A program made the translations under genes and the position numbers. From NCBI RefSeq assembly GCF_003350475.1, contig NZ_QQAV01000016.1:45918-109917 (forward strand): a DNA stretch of 64,000 nt. Direction: 5' to 3'. Below the pieces are notes generated by a model. It was not told where the DNA came from and did no database searches. It saw only the letters and a list, made by a program, of their open reading frames with translations. This document shows positions 45,339 to 53,589 of the stretch, in pieces. Origin of the DNA: Pseudacidovorax intermedius. GTDB lineage: Bacteria; Pseudomonadota; Gammaproteobacteria; Burkholderiales; Burkholderiaceae_C. Position 1 is the first letter of the stretch. Each line of letters begins with the position of its first letter.

Positions 45339-46591
45339 GCGCGGCCGCTGAAAACACCCAGCCGCTGCCGCTGGCCGGCATCCGCGTCATCGACTATTCG
45401 CACTTCCTGGCCGGTCCCTACGTGGGTCGCTGCCTGGCGGGCCTGGGTGCCGAGGTCATCAAGGTCGAGCGTCCGGGCAGCGGCGACGCCGGCCGGCACC
45501 ATGCCTTCTTCGTGGGTGAGGACGACGCCTACTCCGGCTACTTCCTGCAGCTCAACATGGGCAAGCAGGGCCTGTCCGTCAATACCAAGGACCCGCGCGG
45601 CAAGGTGCTGATGCACAAGCTGGTGGACAGCGCCGACGTGTTCATCGAGAACTACCGCCCCGGCGCGCTCGACAAGCTGGGCCTTGGCTATGCCGAGCTG
45701 AGCGCGCGCAATCCCGGGCTGGTGTACTGCTCCATCTCGGCCTATGGCCACACCGGGCCCGACGCGCACCGCGCCGGCTTCGGCCTGATCGCCGAGGCCA
45801 AGAGCGGCATCATGCAGATGGTGGGCACGCCGGGCGAGCCGCCGCCGCTGCTGCGCATCTCGCTGGGCGACATGTACACCGGCATCCATGCGGTGGCGGC
45901 CATCAATGCCGCGCTGCTGGGCCGCACCCGCACCGGCAAGGGTCAGCACATCGACATGGCGCTGTACGACACGCTGGTCTCCATGCACGAGTACGCGGTG
46001 CAGTGCTACACCCTGTCGGGCGGCCAGGTGCTGCCGGAGCAGACCGGGCACGACATGCCGACCTCCACGCTCTACGGTGTGTTCCGCGCGGCCGATGGCG
46101 ACCTGGTGATTGCCGCGCAGGTGGACGATGCGTGGAAGCGCTTCGCCGCGCTGGTCGAAGCCCACGGCGGCCCCGCCGGCTTCAGTGCGGACACCCGCTT
46201 CCATACCTCGACCGGCCGCAACGCGAACCGGCTGGAGATCCTGTCCGTGGTCAAGCCCTGGGTAGCCTCGCGCCAGGTGGCCGACGTGCTGGCGCTGCTC
46301 GACGGCATCGACGTGCCCTGTGCCAAGGTGCAGCGCATCGACGAGGTGCTGGCCGATCCGCAGATCCAGGCCCGTGGCATGGTCGTGGAGCAGGAGCATC
46401 CGGTGCTCGGCAAGATCCGCCTGCCCAATCTGCCTTTCAAGTTCTCGGACTGCGACACCACCATCCGCCAGGTCGCGCCCGACCTGGGCCAGCACAACGC
46501 CGAGATCGCCGCGGCACTCGGCTACAGCACCGACGAGATCGCCCAGATGCAGGCCGACGGCGTGCTCTATACCAAGGAGATGAAGCAATGA
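45335..46591 (+). CDS. Class III (CaiB/BaiF) CoA-transferase
   Basis: A 418-residue class III CoA-transferase. LAGIRVIDYSHFLAGPYVGRCLAGLGAEVIK at the start (shown for orientation in parts: VIDYSHFLAGPY), the ENYRPGALDKLGLGY motif and ISLGDMYTGIHA with the likely catalytic Asp are typical. Family members move CoA between carnitine/crotonobetaine, formyl/oxalate or succinyl donors and various acids. The ribosome site GGAGG precedes ATG 45335. It overlaps both neighbours. Confidence 0.9.
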   Translation: MSAAAENTQPLPLAGIRVIDYSHFLAGPYVGRCLAGLGAEVIKVERPGSGDAGRHHAFFVGEDDAYSGYFLQLNMGKQGLSVNTKDPRGKVLMHKLVDSADVFIENYRPGALDKLGLGYAELSARNPGLVYCSISAYGHTGPDAHRAGFGLIAEAKSGIMQMVGTPGEPPPLLRISLGDMYTGIHAVAAINAALLGRTRTGKGQHIDMALYDTLVSMHEYAVQCYTLSGGQVLPEQTGHDMPTSTLYGVFRAADGDLVIAAQVDDAWKRFAALVEAHGGPAGFSADTRFHTSTGRNANRLEILSVVKPWVASRQVADVLALLDGIDVPCAKVQRIDEVLADPQIQARGMVVEQEHPVLGKIRLPNLPFKFSDCDTTIRQVAPDLGQHNAEIAAALGYSTDEIAQMQADGVLYTKEMKQ

Positions 46592-47409
46592 GCGATAGCT
46601 ACGCCGTCATCGGCAACCCCATCGGCCACACCAAGTCGCCGCTGATCCACGGCATGTTCGCCGCGGCCACCGGCCAGGACCTGGTCTACACCGCCATCGA
46701 GGGCCGCCTGGGCCAGTTCGCCGAGGATGCGCAGGCCTTCCGCGCAGCGGGCGGCCGCGGCATGAATGTCACGGCGCCCTTCAAGCTCGACGCCTTTGCC
46801 TTCGCCACCGAGCGTTCGCCGCGCGCCAGTCTGGCGGGCGCGGTCAACGCGCTGAAGTTCGAGGGCGAGCGCGTGCTGGCCGAGAACTTCGATGGCGTGG
46901 GCCTGACCCGTGATGTGGTCGAGAACCTGGGCTGCGCGATGCGCGGCAAGCGCGTGCTGATCCTGGGTGCGGGCGGTGCCACGCGCGGCGCGCTGCTGCC
47001 CTTCCTGGAGCAGCAGCCGGCGGAGCTGGTCATCGCCAACCGCACGGTGGAAAAGGCCGTTGCCCTCGCCGCCGAACTGCGCAGTCACGGCCCAGTGCGC
47101 GGCTGCGGCTACCAGGACCTGGACGGCCAGCGCTTCGACCTCGTCTTCAACGCCACCTCGGCCAGCCTGCGCGGCGAGCTGCCGCCCGTGCCCGCCACGG
47201 TGTTCACCGCGGACGGACTGGCCTACGAACTCGCCTATGGCAAGGGCCTGACGCCCTTCCTGCGCATGGCGCAACAGACGGGCGTCAAGCGCCTGGCCGA
47301 TGGCGTGGGCATGCTGGTCGAGCAGGCCGCCGAGGCCTTCGACTGGTGGCGCGGCGTGCGGCCCGACACGGCGGCCGTCATCGCCAAGCTCACCGTCCCG
47401 CTGAAGTGA
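46588..47409 (+). CDS. Shikimate dehydrogenase-like enzyme (catabolic paralogue)
   Basis: A 273-residue AroE-family protein. YAVIGNPIGHTKSPLIHGMF binds the shikimate ring; GMNVTAPFKLDAF carries the catalytic Lys; AGAVNALKFE, NFDGVGLTRDV and LGAGGATRGALLPFLEQ (NADP-binding) follow. Genome-scale aromatic synthesis normally keeps aroE outside such an operon, and the neighbours here (CoA-transferase, MaoC) point to catabolism, perhaps of quinate, shikimate or a look-alike. It overlaps the CoA-transferase gene by ATGA. Whether the genome has another aroE cannot be seen. Confidence 0.88.
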   Translation: MSDSYAVIGNPIGHTKSPLIHGMFAAATGQDLVYTAIEGRLGQFAEDAQAFRAAGGRGMNVTAPFKLDAFAFATERSPRASLAGAVNALKFEGERVLAENFDGVGLTRDVVENLGCAMRGKRVLILGAGGATRGALLPFLEQQPAELVIANRTVEKAVALAAELRSHGPVRGCGYQDLDGQRFDLVFNATSASLRGELPPVPATVFTADGLAYELAYGKGLTPFLRMAQQTGVKRLADGVGMLVEQAAEAFDWWRGVRPDTAAVIAKLTVPLK

Positions 47410-47428
47410 GCGCGCGGGAGGCACGGCG

Positions 47429-47866
47429 ATGAAGTTCCTCATGCTGCATGGCATCAACCACAACATGTTCGGCAAACGCGATCCGAAGCAGTACGGCACG
47501 ACGACGCTGGCGGAGATCGACGGCGAGCTGCAGACGCTGGCGGCCGAGCTGGGGGTGGAAGTCGAATCCTTCCAGACCAACTACGAAGGCGCGATGGTCG
47601 AGCGCATCCACCAGGCCTACTTCGACGGTGTGGACGGCGTGATGCTCAATGCCGGCGCCTGGACGCACTACAGCTACGGCATCCGCGATGCGCTGGCCAT
47701 CCTGACCTGCCCCATCGTGGAGCTGCACATGTCCAACATCCATGCGCGCGAGGCCTTCCGGCACCATTCCGTCTTCGCGGACATCGTGCAGGGGCAGATT
47801 GCGGGCTTCGGGGTGGACAGCTATCGACTCGCGTTGCGCACGGCCGTGAGCCACGCGCGGGCCTGA
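47429..47866 (+). CDS. Type II dehydroquinase-like enzyme (divergent AroQ)
   Basis: A 145-residue protein of the type II 3-dehydroquinate dehydratase family. QYGTTTLAEID with the catalytic Tyr, FQTNYEGAMVERIHQAY, LNAGAWTHYSYGIRDAL and ELHMSNIHAREAFRHHSV with the catalytic His follow the family. The normally near-invariant opening GPNLNLLG is changed to GINHNMFG, and other active-site neighbours differ, so a changed substrate is possible. It closes the plus operon, 24 bases short of the convergent minus operon. Confidence 0.87.
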   Translation: MKFLMLHGINHNMFGKRDPKQYGTTTLAEIDGELQTLAAELGVEVESFQTNYEGAMVERIHQAYFDGVDGVMLNAGAWTHYSYGIRDALAILTCPIVELHMSNIHAREAFRHHSVFADIVQGQIAGFGVDSYRLALRTAVSHARA

Positions 47867-47890
47867 CGACCTGAAGCCAGCGATGGCGCC

Positions 47891-48490
47891 TCAGGCGCGG
47901 GCGGCGCGCAGCGCCTGCAGCCGCTGCTCGGCCTGCTGGCGCAGGTCGGCATACACGCTGCGGCCGTGGGCATCGATGGCCACGGTGGCGGCGCCCAGGT
48001 CCTCCACCTCCAGCGTCAGCAGGCGGAACTGGGCGATGTAGTCGGTCCAGTGCACGGCGACCACGCGCCGGATGGCCTGCGACAGCAGCGTGCAGCCGCC
48101 GCCCAGGAAGGACAGGTACACGCAGCCCTGCCGCTGCAGCGCCTGCACGCTGGCGTCGTCCAGTCCGCCCTTCCCGCCCACCAGCCGCAGGCCCGCGCCT
48201 TCGATGAGCGACGGCATGTAGGGGCTGTAGCGGGTGCTGGTGGTGGGGTTGAGGTAGAGCGCCTCGTGGCCCTGCCCGTCCGCGCGCTCGCGGTTGAAGC
48301 AGCTCAGGTGAAAGAAGGCGCCGCCGCGCAGGTCCACCGGCAGCGGCTCGCCGCGCGCCAGGTGGTCCACCATGCGCTGGTGCGTGGGCAGGCCGATGGA
48401 CATGGTGACCGTACCGCTGACGGTGACCAGGTCGCCCACCGCCAGGGCATCGACCTCGGCGCGCTCCAGGGGCAGTCGCAGCGCCTTCAT
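47891..48490 (-). CDS. Class I fumarase/tartrate dehydratase, beta subunit
   Basis: A 199-residue protein matching the C-terminal part of class I fumarases (TtdB-like): VSGTVTMSIGLPTHQRMVDHL, YLNPTTSTRYSPYMPSLIE and FLGGGCTLLSQAI. It forms the swivelling domain that completes the active site of the alpha subunit. It overlaps the alpha gene (ATGA). Two-subunit class I enzymes include L-tartrate dehydratase and some fumarases and mesaconases; the substrate cannot be told from sequence. Confidence 0.88.
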   Translation of the reverse strand: MKALRLPLERAEVDALAVGDLVTVSGTVTMSIGLPTHQRMVDHLARGEPLPVDLRGGAFFHLSCFNRERADGQGHEALYLNPTTSTRYSPYMPSLIEGAGLRLVGGKGGLDDASVQALQRQGCVYLSFLGGGCTLLSQAIRRVVAVHWTDYIAQFRLLTLEVEDLGAATVAIDAHGRSVYADLRQQAEQRLQALRAARA

Positions 48491-49356
48491 TCGATGCGCT
48501 CCACGCGGCCGTCCGCATGCAGGCGCGCGCGCGTGCGGCGGTTGATCCAGCAGTTCAGGCTCACGGCCACCGGCACGAAGCCGTGCGAGGCCGCGTAGTT
48601 GATGTGCACCGCCATGGCCGTGGTGTCGCCGCCCGTGCCCATGGGGCCGAAGCCCAGGCGGTTGATGGCGGCGAGCAGGCGGCCTTCCATGGCGGCCAGC
48701 GCGGGCTCCGGGTTGGTCTGGCCGAAGGGCCGCAGCACCGCCTCCTTGGCGATGCGGGCCGCATGGTCGAAGGTGCCGCCGATGCCCACGCCCACGACGA
48801 TGGGCGGGCAGGGCTGCGAGCCGGCGCGCACCACCGTGTCGAGCACGTAGTTCTCGATGGTCTCCAGCGAGGGGTAGACGAAGGTGTCCAGCGCCTCCCA
48901 CCTGCCGGTGCCCATGGCCTTGGGCGCGCAGGTGATGTCCACGTAGTCGGCCTCGTCGAGTAGGTCGAAGGTGACGATGGGCATGTCCTTGCCCGCATGG
49001 CTGCGCTCGTGCGTGAGCGGGTTGGTCACCATCTTGAGGATGGGCGGATCGCTGCGCGCGGCCATGCGCGCAAAGCCGAGCGCGATGGCCTGCCGCACCG
49101 GCCCCTCGAAGCGCACGCGGGTGCCGACCTTGATGCTGTAGGTGGGAATGCCCACGTCCGAGCACACGAGGCCGCCCGTGCGCTCCGCCGCCTCGGCGGA
49201 CTTGAGCATGATGGTGAGCGTCTTGCGGCCGGTGTCGTTGCCCTCGCGCGGCACGGCATCGCGCAAGGCCGCCTGGGTGTCGTCGGGCACCTTCTTGAGG
49301 GACCATTCGTAAAGGTCGGCCGCCACCTGGGCCACCTGTTCGCTGGTGATGGGCAT
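48487..49356 (-). CDS. Class I fumarase/tartrate dehydratase, alpha subunit
   Basis: A 289-residue iron-sulphur hydro-lyase. Cys65 (GGLVCSDVG), Cys183 (SQPCPPIVVGVG) and Cys269 (VSLNCW) sit at spacings close to the three [4Fe-4S] ligands of TtdA (118 and 86 residues apart). KMVTNPLTHERSHAGKDMP and GIGGTFDHAARIAKEA are further family signatures. It hydrates or dehydrates a hydroxy-dicarboxylic acid. It lies 15 bases after the second reductase gene. Confidence 0.9.
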   Translation of the reverse strand: MPITSEQVAQVAADLYEWSLKKVPDDTQAALRDAVPREGNDTGRKTLTIMLKSAEAAERTGGLVCSDVGIPTYSIKVGTRVRFEGPVRQAIALGFARMAARSDPPILKMVTNPLTHERSHAGKDMPIVTFDLLDEADYVDITCAPKAMGTGRWEALDTFVYPSLETIENYVLDTVVRAGSQPCPPIVVGVGIGGTFDHAARIAKEAVLRPFGQTNPEPALAAMEGRLLAAINRLGFGPMGTGGDTTAMAVHINYAASHGFVPVAVSLNCWINRRTRARLHADGRVERIE

Positions 49357-49371
49357 GTTCGCTTCTTCCTG

Positions 49372-50391
49372 TCAGGCGGCGACACCGCTGCTCTGCGCGC
49401 GCAGCCTTGCGAGCCCATGGATGGTGGCCAGGGCCGGCACCGGCATCGCCACCGCGGCGGCACATTGCAGCACCGCACCGAGGATCGCGCCGATCTCCAC
49501 GGGCCGGCCGGCCTCGAAGTCCTGCAGCATCGAGGTCTTGATGGGGCCCAGCGCCCGCGCCTGCGCGATGCGCCGCGCCGGCTCGATGTCCAGCGCCAGG
49601 CCGATGCGGCCACCGATGCCCAGCAGTTCGTCCATCATGCGCACGAACAGGGCATGCAGCTCGGGCGTGTCGATCATGTCGTCGGTGTGCGCACCGGTGA
49701 GCAGGCTCACCGGGTTGAAGCAGGCATTGCCCAGCAGCTTGAGCCAGATGTCGCGGCGAATGTCCTCGCTGACCTGGGCGTCGAGGCCCGCGCCCTGCAG
49801 CCGCTGCGCCAGCGCCTGCACGCGCGGGCTGTCGCCGCCGGCTGGCTCGCCCAGCAGCAGCCGGCCACCGCTGTCGTGCTGCACCACGCCGGGTGCGGGG
49901 CAATGGCAGGCCGCGAAGACGCTCAGGCCCAGCACCTGGGGCAGCGGCAATGCGGCCTCCAACCGGCCCTCGGGATCGACGCTGCGCAGCCGCAGGCCCG
50001 CACAGCTGCGGCCCTCGGCCAGGAAGTACCACCAGGGCAGTCCGTTGGCGGCGCTCAGCACCCACGTGCCCGGATGCAGCAAGGGCGCGAGCCGCGGTGC
50101 CAGGGCCGGCAGCGCAGGCGCCTTGACGGTCAGCAGCACGATGTCCTGCGGGCCCAGGGCCTCGGGTGTCTCGGCCGCGCGTACCGGCACGACGTGGCGC
50201 TCGCCTTGGCTGCGCAACTCCAGGCCGCGCTGGTGCAGGGCCTGCAGGGTGTCGCCACGCGCCAGCACGCTGACCGATTCGCCGGCCAGCGCCAGCCGCG
50301 CGGCCAGCCAGCCGCCGATGGCGCCCGCGCCGACCACGCAGATGCGCGAGGCCGCCGGCGCCTGTGTTTCGTCCGCCACCGGCATGCTCAT
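49372..50391 (-). CDS. Ketopantoate reductase-family dehydrogenase (catabolic paralogue 2)
   Basis: A 339-residue relative of ApbA/PanE. The dinucleotide motif is ICVVGAGAIGGWLAARL; then LGPQDIVLLTVKAPAL, VLSAANGLPWWYFL and the C-terminal DIWLKLLGNACFNPVSLLTGA and FEAGRPVEIGAILGAV. It overlaps the bicupin gene by ATGA. The window has two such reductases in convergent operons; they differ clearly and belong to different subgroups, suggesting two redox steps on related hydroxy- or keto-acids. Confidence 0.88.
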   Translation of the reverse strand: MSMPVADETQAPAASRICVVGAGAIGGWLAARLALAGESVSVLARGDTLQALHQRGLELRSQGERHVVPVRAAETPEALGPQDIVLLTVKAPALPALAPRLAPLLHPGTWVLSAANGLPWWYFLAEGRSCAGLRLRSVDPEGRLEAALPLPQVLGLSVFAACHCPAPGVVQHDSGGRLLLGEPAGGDSPRVQALAQRLQGAGLDAQVSEDIRRDIWLKLLGNACFNPVSLLTGAHTDDMIDTPELHALFVRMMDELLGIGGRIGLALDIEPARRIAQARALGPIKTSMLQDFEAGRPVEIGAILGAVLQCAAAVAMPVPALATIHGLARLRAQSSGVAA

Positions 50392-51236
50392 GACGCCGTC
50401 GGCAGCGGATAGTCGTGCTCGTTGGCCACTTTGCCCGGCTTGCCCGCGAAGTCCATGCGCGGCGGCGCGAAGATGTCCAGCAGCCAGGCGCCGCCGTCGT
50501 TGGTGTTGCGGCTGGTGTGGATCACCTTGGGCGGGATCACAGTGAGCGAGGGGCTGCCGACGCGGATGGCCTCGTCCTCGCGCCAGTCGTTCATGTCCGG
50601 CGTCCAGGGGTAGCGCATGTGGTGCACCCAGTCGCCACGGATCGCCAGCGAGCCCTGCTCGAAGTCCGCATGCGAATGCGGGCTGAGCTTGCGCACGTCG
50701 CGCGCCACCATGCGTGGCGTCATCACGTTCACCATCAGGTTGGTGCTGCGGAAGATGCGCATGTTGCTGTCGGCCTGCGTGTGCTGCACCAGCGGGTAGT
50801 GCCGCAGCCGGAAGCCGTCGGCCGGTGTGGGCCAGGGCACGAGCGGCGCCACCTCGGGCGTGGGCTGGGCGTAGTCGGCCGCGTTGCCGGCCACGGCCAG
50901 CAGGTCGGCCGCCTGGTGCGAGAAGACACGGACCACCTGCCCCGCCGCCTTCATCACCACCCGGCTGTCGCCCGGCGGCACGATGGTCACCGACTCGGCG
51001 CCAGCCTCGATGCTCGCGTCGCCCGCGTGGATGGTGGCGCCGGCATCGGGCAGGAAGACGAAGTACTCGTCGGGCTGGCCCTGGCGGGCCAGCGTCGCGC
51101 CCGGCTTGACCTCGCTCACGGTCACGATGAAGTTGGCGCCGCGGCCCACCCAGGTGCGGACACCATCGGCCTCCTGCGCGGGCGGCTCGTCATGGTGGCG
51201 GGCGACCGAGGCCGGGCGGATCGTGGAAGTGCTCAT
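50388..51236 (-). CDS. Bicupin-domain protein
   Basis: A 282-residue protein with two cupin halves. The N-terminal half (VKPGATLARQGQPDEYFVFLPD) has few metal ligands, while the second half (KLSPHSHADFEQGSLAIRGDW, HHMRY, PKVIHTSRN) carries a His-X-His ... Glu ... His pattern that can bind a metal. Bicupins include gentisate and hydroxynaphthoate dioxygenases and sugar isomerases. In this operon a ring-cleaving dioxygenase or a metal isomerase is possible. ATG 51236 overlaps the aldolase stop. Confidence 0.72.
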   Translation of the reverse strand: MSTSTIRPASVARHHDEPPAQEADGVRTWVGRGANFIVTVSEVKPGATLARQGQPDEYFVFLPDAGATIHAGDASIEAGAESVTIVPPGDSRVVMKAAGQVVRVFSHQAADLLAVAGNAADYAQPTPEVAPLVPWPTPADGFRLRHYPLVQHTQADSNMRIFRSTNLMVNVMTPRMVARDVRKLSPHSHADFEQGSLAIRGDWVHHMRYPWTPDMNDWREDEAIRVGSPSLTVIPPKVIHTSRNTNDGGAWLLDIFAPPRMDFAGKPGKVANEHDYPLPTAS

Positions 51237-52009
51237 GCATTCACCTTCGATGGCAAGGAAGAAGCCGGCGCGGCGGGCCGGGCGATGGCCTGCGCCGCTT
51301 GGCGCAGCAGCCCCTGGTCGGAGCCATGGATGAACCAGCGCACGCCGAGGGCGCGGTAGCGCTCGCGCTCGGCCTGGCTGCCGACGAACATGCCGACCAG
51401 CTTGCCGGCGGCCAGACCGTCGCGGATCACCTGCTCGGTCGCCTCGGCCACTTCCGGCGCCTGGGCACTGTCCAGGCCCATCGACAGCGCCAGGTCGGCG
51501 CGGCCGATGAAGAGGCCGGCCACGCCCTCGACGGCGGCGATGTCGGCGGCGTTGCGCACCGCCTCCACGCTCTCGATCTGCGCCAGCACCACGCTGCGGT
51601 CGCCCTGTCGGATGGCCTCCTTCATGCCCAGGGCGCCATAGCCGGCCGCGCGCGGCGAGCTGGAGTAGCCGCGGTCGCCGCCCACGTAGCGGCAATGCGC
51701 GACCACCTCGCGTGCATCGGCGGCCGTGTCCACGTGCGGCACCAGCACGCCGGCCGCGCCCATGTCCAGCACCGACAGCAGGCCGGCGGCCGTGCGCTCC
51801 AGCACGCGCACGAACAGCGGCAGCCCGCAGCTTCGGCCCGCCATGAGCGCGAGGTCCAGCGCGGCGCGGTCGAAGGGCGCATGCTCGGCATCGAGCACCG
51901 CGAAGTCCAGGCCGGTGCCGCCCAGGATCTCCACGCACTGCGGCGAAGTGGTCTTGACGAAGGTGCCGACATGCCAGTCGTCACCGGTGGGAAGCGGCGT
52001 GTGCGTCAT
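51233..52009 (-). CDS. HpcH/HpaI-family aldolase
   Basis: A 258-residue class II aldolase of the HpcH/HpaI family. GTFVKTTSPQCVEILGGTGLDF, VLDAEHAPFD, VLDMGAAGVLVPHVDT, VVLAQIESVEAVRN and LFIGRADLALSMG include the Arg, Glu and Asp metal-site residues. These enzymes split 4-hydroxy-2-oxo acids into pyruvate and an aldehyde or glyoxylate-like product. It overlaps both neighbours, so it is tightly embedded in the operon and likely performs the carbon-carbon cleavage. Confidence 0.9.
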   Translation of the reverse strand: MTHTPLPTGDDWHVGTFVKTTSPQCVEILGGTGLDFAVLDAEHAPFDRAALDLALMAGRSCGLPLFVRVLERTAAGLLSVLDMGAAGVLVPHVDTAADAREVVAHCRYVGGDRGYSSSPRAAGYGALGMKEAIRQGDRSVVLAQIESVEAVRNAADIAAVEGVAGLFIGRADLALSMGLDSAQAPEVAEATEQVIRDGLAAGKLVGMFVGSQAERERYRALGVRWFIHGSDQGLLRQAAQAIARPAAPASSLPSKVNA

Positions 52010-52647
52010 GGGGTGTCTCCGATCGGTTCGCCGGGCGGCCGCTGCAGCGCCGGGCGGTGGAAGGTCTGGCCCAGGGCGGCGTAGTACGGTCCGCCGAGCC
52101 GCGCGATGGGCCGCAGGCGCTGGCTGTCGACATTGCGCCCGTCGTAGACGGTGCGCGACAGGTGAAAGCTCAGCACCTCGCCGATGTAGAGCGTGTTGAG
52201 GCCGCGGCCCAGCGTGACGAACTGGTCCAGCCGGCATTCCATGTGGATGGGCGAGGCGGCGATGCGCGGCACCGGGGTGTGCACGCCCGGCAGCAGCGCG
52301 ATGCCCAGGGCCTCGGGCTCGCCGACCTCGGGCGGATAGTCGGCGCCACACTGGTGCAGCGTCTCCATCACGTCCTCGGTCGCCACGTTGACGCAAAAGA
52401 AGCCGGTGTCGCGGATGTTGCGCGCCGTGTCCTTGAGCGCGCCCTGGCGCGTGCCGATGTTGACCGCCACCATGGGCGGGCTGTGGGCCACGTAGTTGTA
52501 CGAGCTGAAGGGCGCGGCATTGACGCGGCCCTCGCGGTCGACCGTCGTGATCCAGGCCACCGGCCGCGGCACCACGATGCCGCAGATCAGGCGGTAGGCC
52601 GTGGCCGTGTCCAGGCCGCCGGCGGCGACTTCCTCGTGGTCGTTCAC
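52006..52647 (-). CDS. Flavin reductase-like (FMN-binding split barrel) protein
   Basis: A 213-residue protein of the flavin_reduct family: LICGIVVPRPVAWITTVDREG, AAPFSSYNYVAHSPPMVAVN and RNIRDTGFFCVNVA are typical. It starts with GTG at 52647, overlapping the amidohydrolase stop (GTGA). Family members reduce FMN or FAD for a partner monooxygenase; no flavin monooxygenase is present in this operon, so it may act on its own or with a remote partner. Confidence 0.85.
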   Translation of the reverse strand: MNDHEEVAAGGLDTATAYRLICGIVVPRPVAWITTVDREGRVNAAPFSSYNYVAHSPPMVAVNIGTRQGALKDTARNIRDTGFFCVNVATEDVMETLHQCGADYPPEVGEPEALGIALLPGVHTPVPRIAASPIHMECRLDQFVTLGRGLNTLYIGEVLSFHLSRTVYDGRNVDSQRLRPIARLGGPYYAALGQTFHRPALQRPPGEPIGDTP

Positions 52648-53585
52648 GCGCGCGCCCTGCTGCCGCCCTTGGCGAACACGCGCCGGCCGGTGTCGTGCCA
52701 CACGGCCCGCTGCTCGGCCGGCGAGAGCAGGTCCGACGCATCGATCATCCGCTGGACCATATCCTTGTAGGTGCCCGACGAGGTGCCGATGTCCGAGCCC
52801 CACATCACCCGCTCGGCGCCGAACAGGTCGACGGCGCGCCGCAGCACCTGGTTGGCGGGAAAACCTTCCTCGCGGCAGTGGTCGAGGTTGATGGAGGTGA
52901 ACTTGAAGGAGATGGGCTCGCAGGCGGCCAGTTGCTCCCAGCGTGCGTCCATGCCGAAGTGCGGGCCGTCGTGCAGCTCGGGCTCCAGCAGGTGGTCCAG
53001 CACGATGCGCACGTTGCGGTAGCGCTCGGCCAGCGCCAGCAGCGCCGGCACGGCGGGGCCGCCGCCGCCCTGGGCCAGCACTTCCAGGTCCATGACGATG
53101 CCGGCCTCGTCCACGGCCTCCCAGCTCTTGAGCGCGTTGGGCGAATCGAGCCAGGGCATGCTGCCGTCCGGTTTGCGGCCACCGAAGAGGCGCAGGCCCA
53201 CCAGGTCGTGCTCGCGCACATAGCGGCGCACCAGGTCCGGCGTGCCCGGGTCCTCGGCATCGAGGATCACCACGGCGGAGAAGAGCTCGGGATGCGCGTC
53301 CGACGAGTCCAGGATGTAGCTGTTGTCGTAGCGGTAGACCATGCGCTTCTGCACTGCGACGGCGCCGTCCACGTTCTCCTCCTTCATCCACACGCGCATG
53401 CGCGAGACGTCGGGCACCTCGTTGATGGGGTTCGGGCCGTGGTGGCCGCCGGGGCGGCCGATCACGCCCGGCGGGCGGTAGGGCGCATCGGCGGCACGCT
53501 GCATGGGGTTGCGCGGATAGCGTTGCTGGTCGTCGGCCACCAGGTGGGCATGGGCATCGAACAGCAGGGGACGGGTGTCGCTCAT
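52644..53585 (-). CDS. Amidohydrolase-2 family protein
   Basis: A 313-residue TIM-barrel metal hydrolase. FDAHAHLVADD gives the His-X-His pair, then FSAVVILDAEDPG, VGLRLFGG, RIVLDHLLEPE with a His and MWGSDIGTSSG with the conserved Asp. The family includes 2-pyrone-4,6-dicarboxylate lactonase, 4-oxalomesaconate hydratase and decarboxylases such as gamma-resorcylate decarboxylase. Position with an aldolase and hydro-lyase supports a ring-fission pathway step. ATG 53585 is 4 bases from the Bug stop. Confidence 0.88.
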   Translation of the reverse strand: MSDTRPLLFDAHAHLVADDQQRYPRNPMQRAADAPYRPPGVIGRPGGHHGPNPINEVPDVSRMRVWMKEENVDGAVAVQKRMVYRYDNSYILDSSDAHPELFSAVVILDAEDPGTPDLVRRYVREHDLVGLRLFGGRKPDGSMPWLDSPNALKSWEAVDEAGIVMDLEVLAQGGGGPAVPALLALAERYRNVRIVLDHLLEPELHDGPHFGMDARWEQLAACEPISFKFTSINLDHCREEGFPANQVLRRAVDLFGAERVMWGSDIGTSSGTYKDMVQRMIDASDLLSPAEQRAVWHDTGRRVFAKGGSRARA

Positions 53586-53589
53586 GGGG

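Noticed and set aside
46588..47409. House-keeping aroE and aroQ annotation for the two shikimate-type genes
   Set aside because: Operon context is catabolic and the AroQ-like active-site loop deviates, so I kept neutral names without gene symbols.
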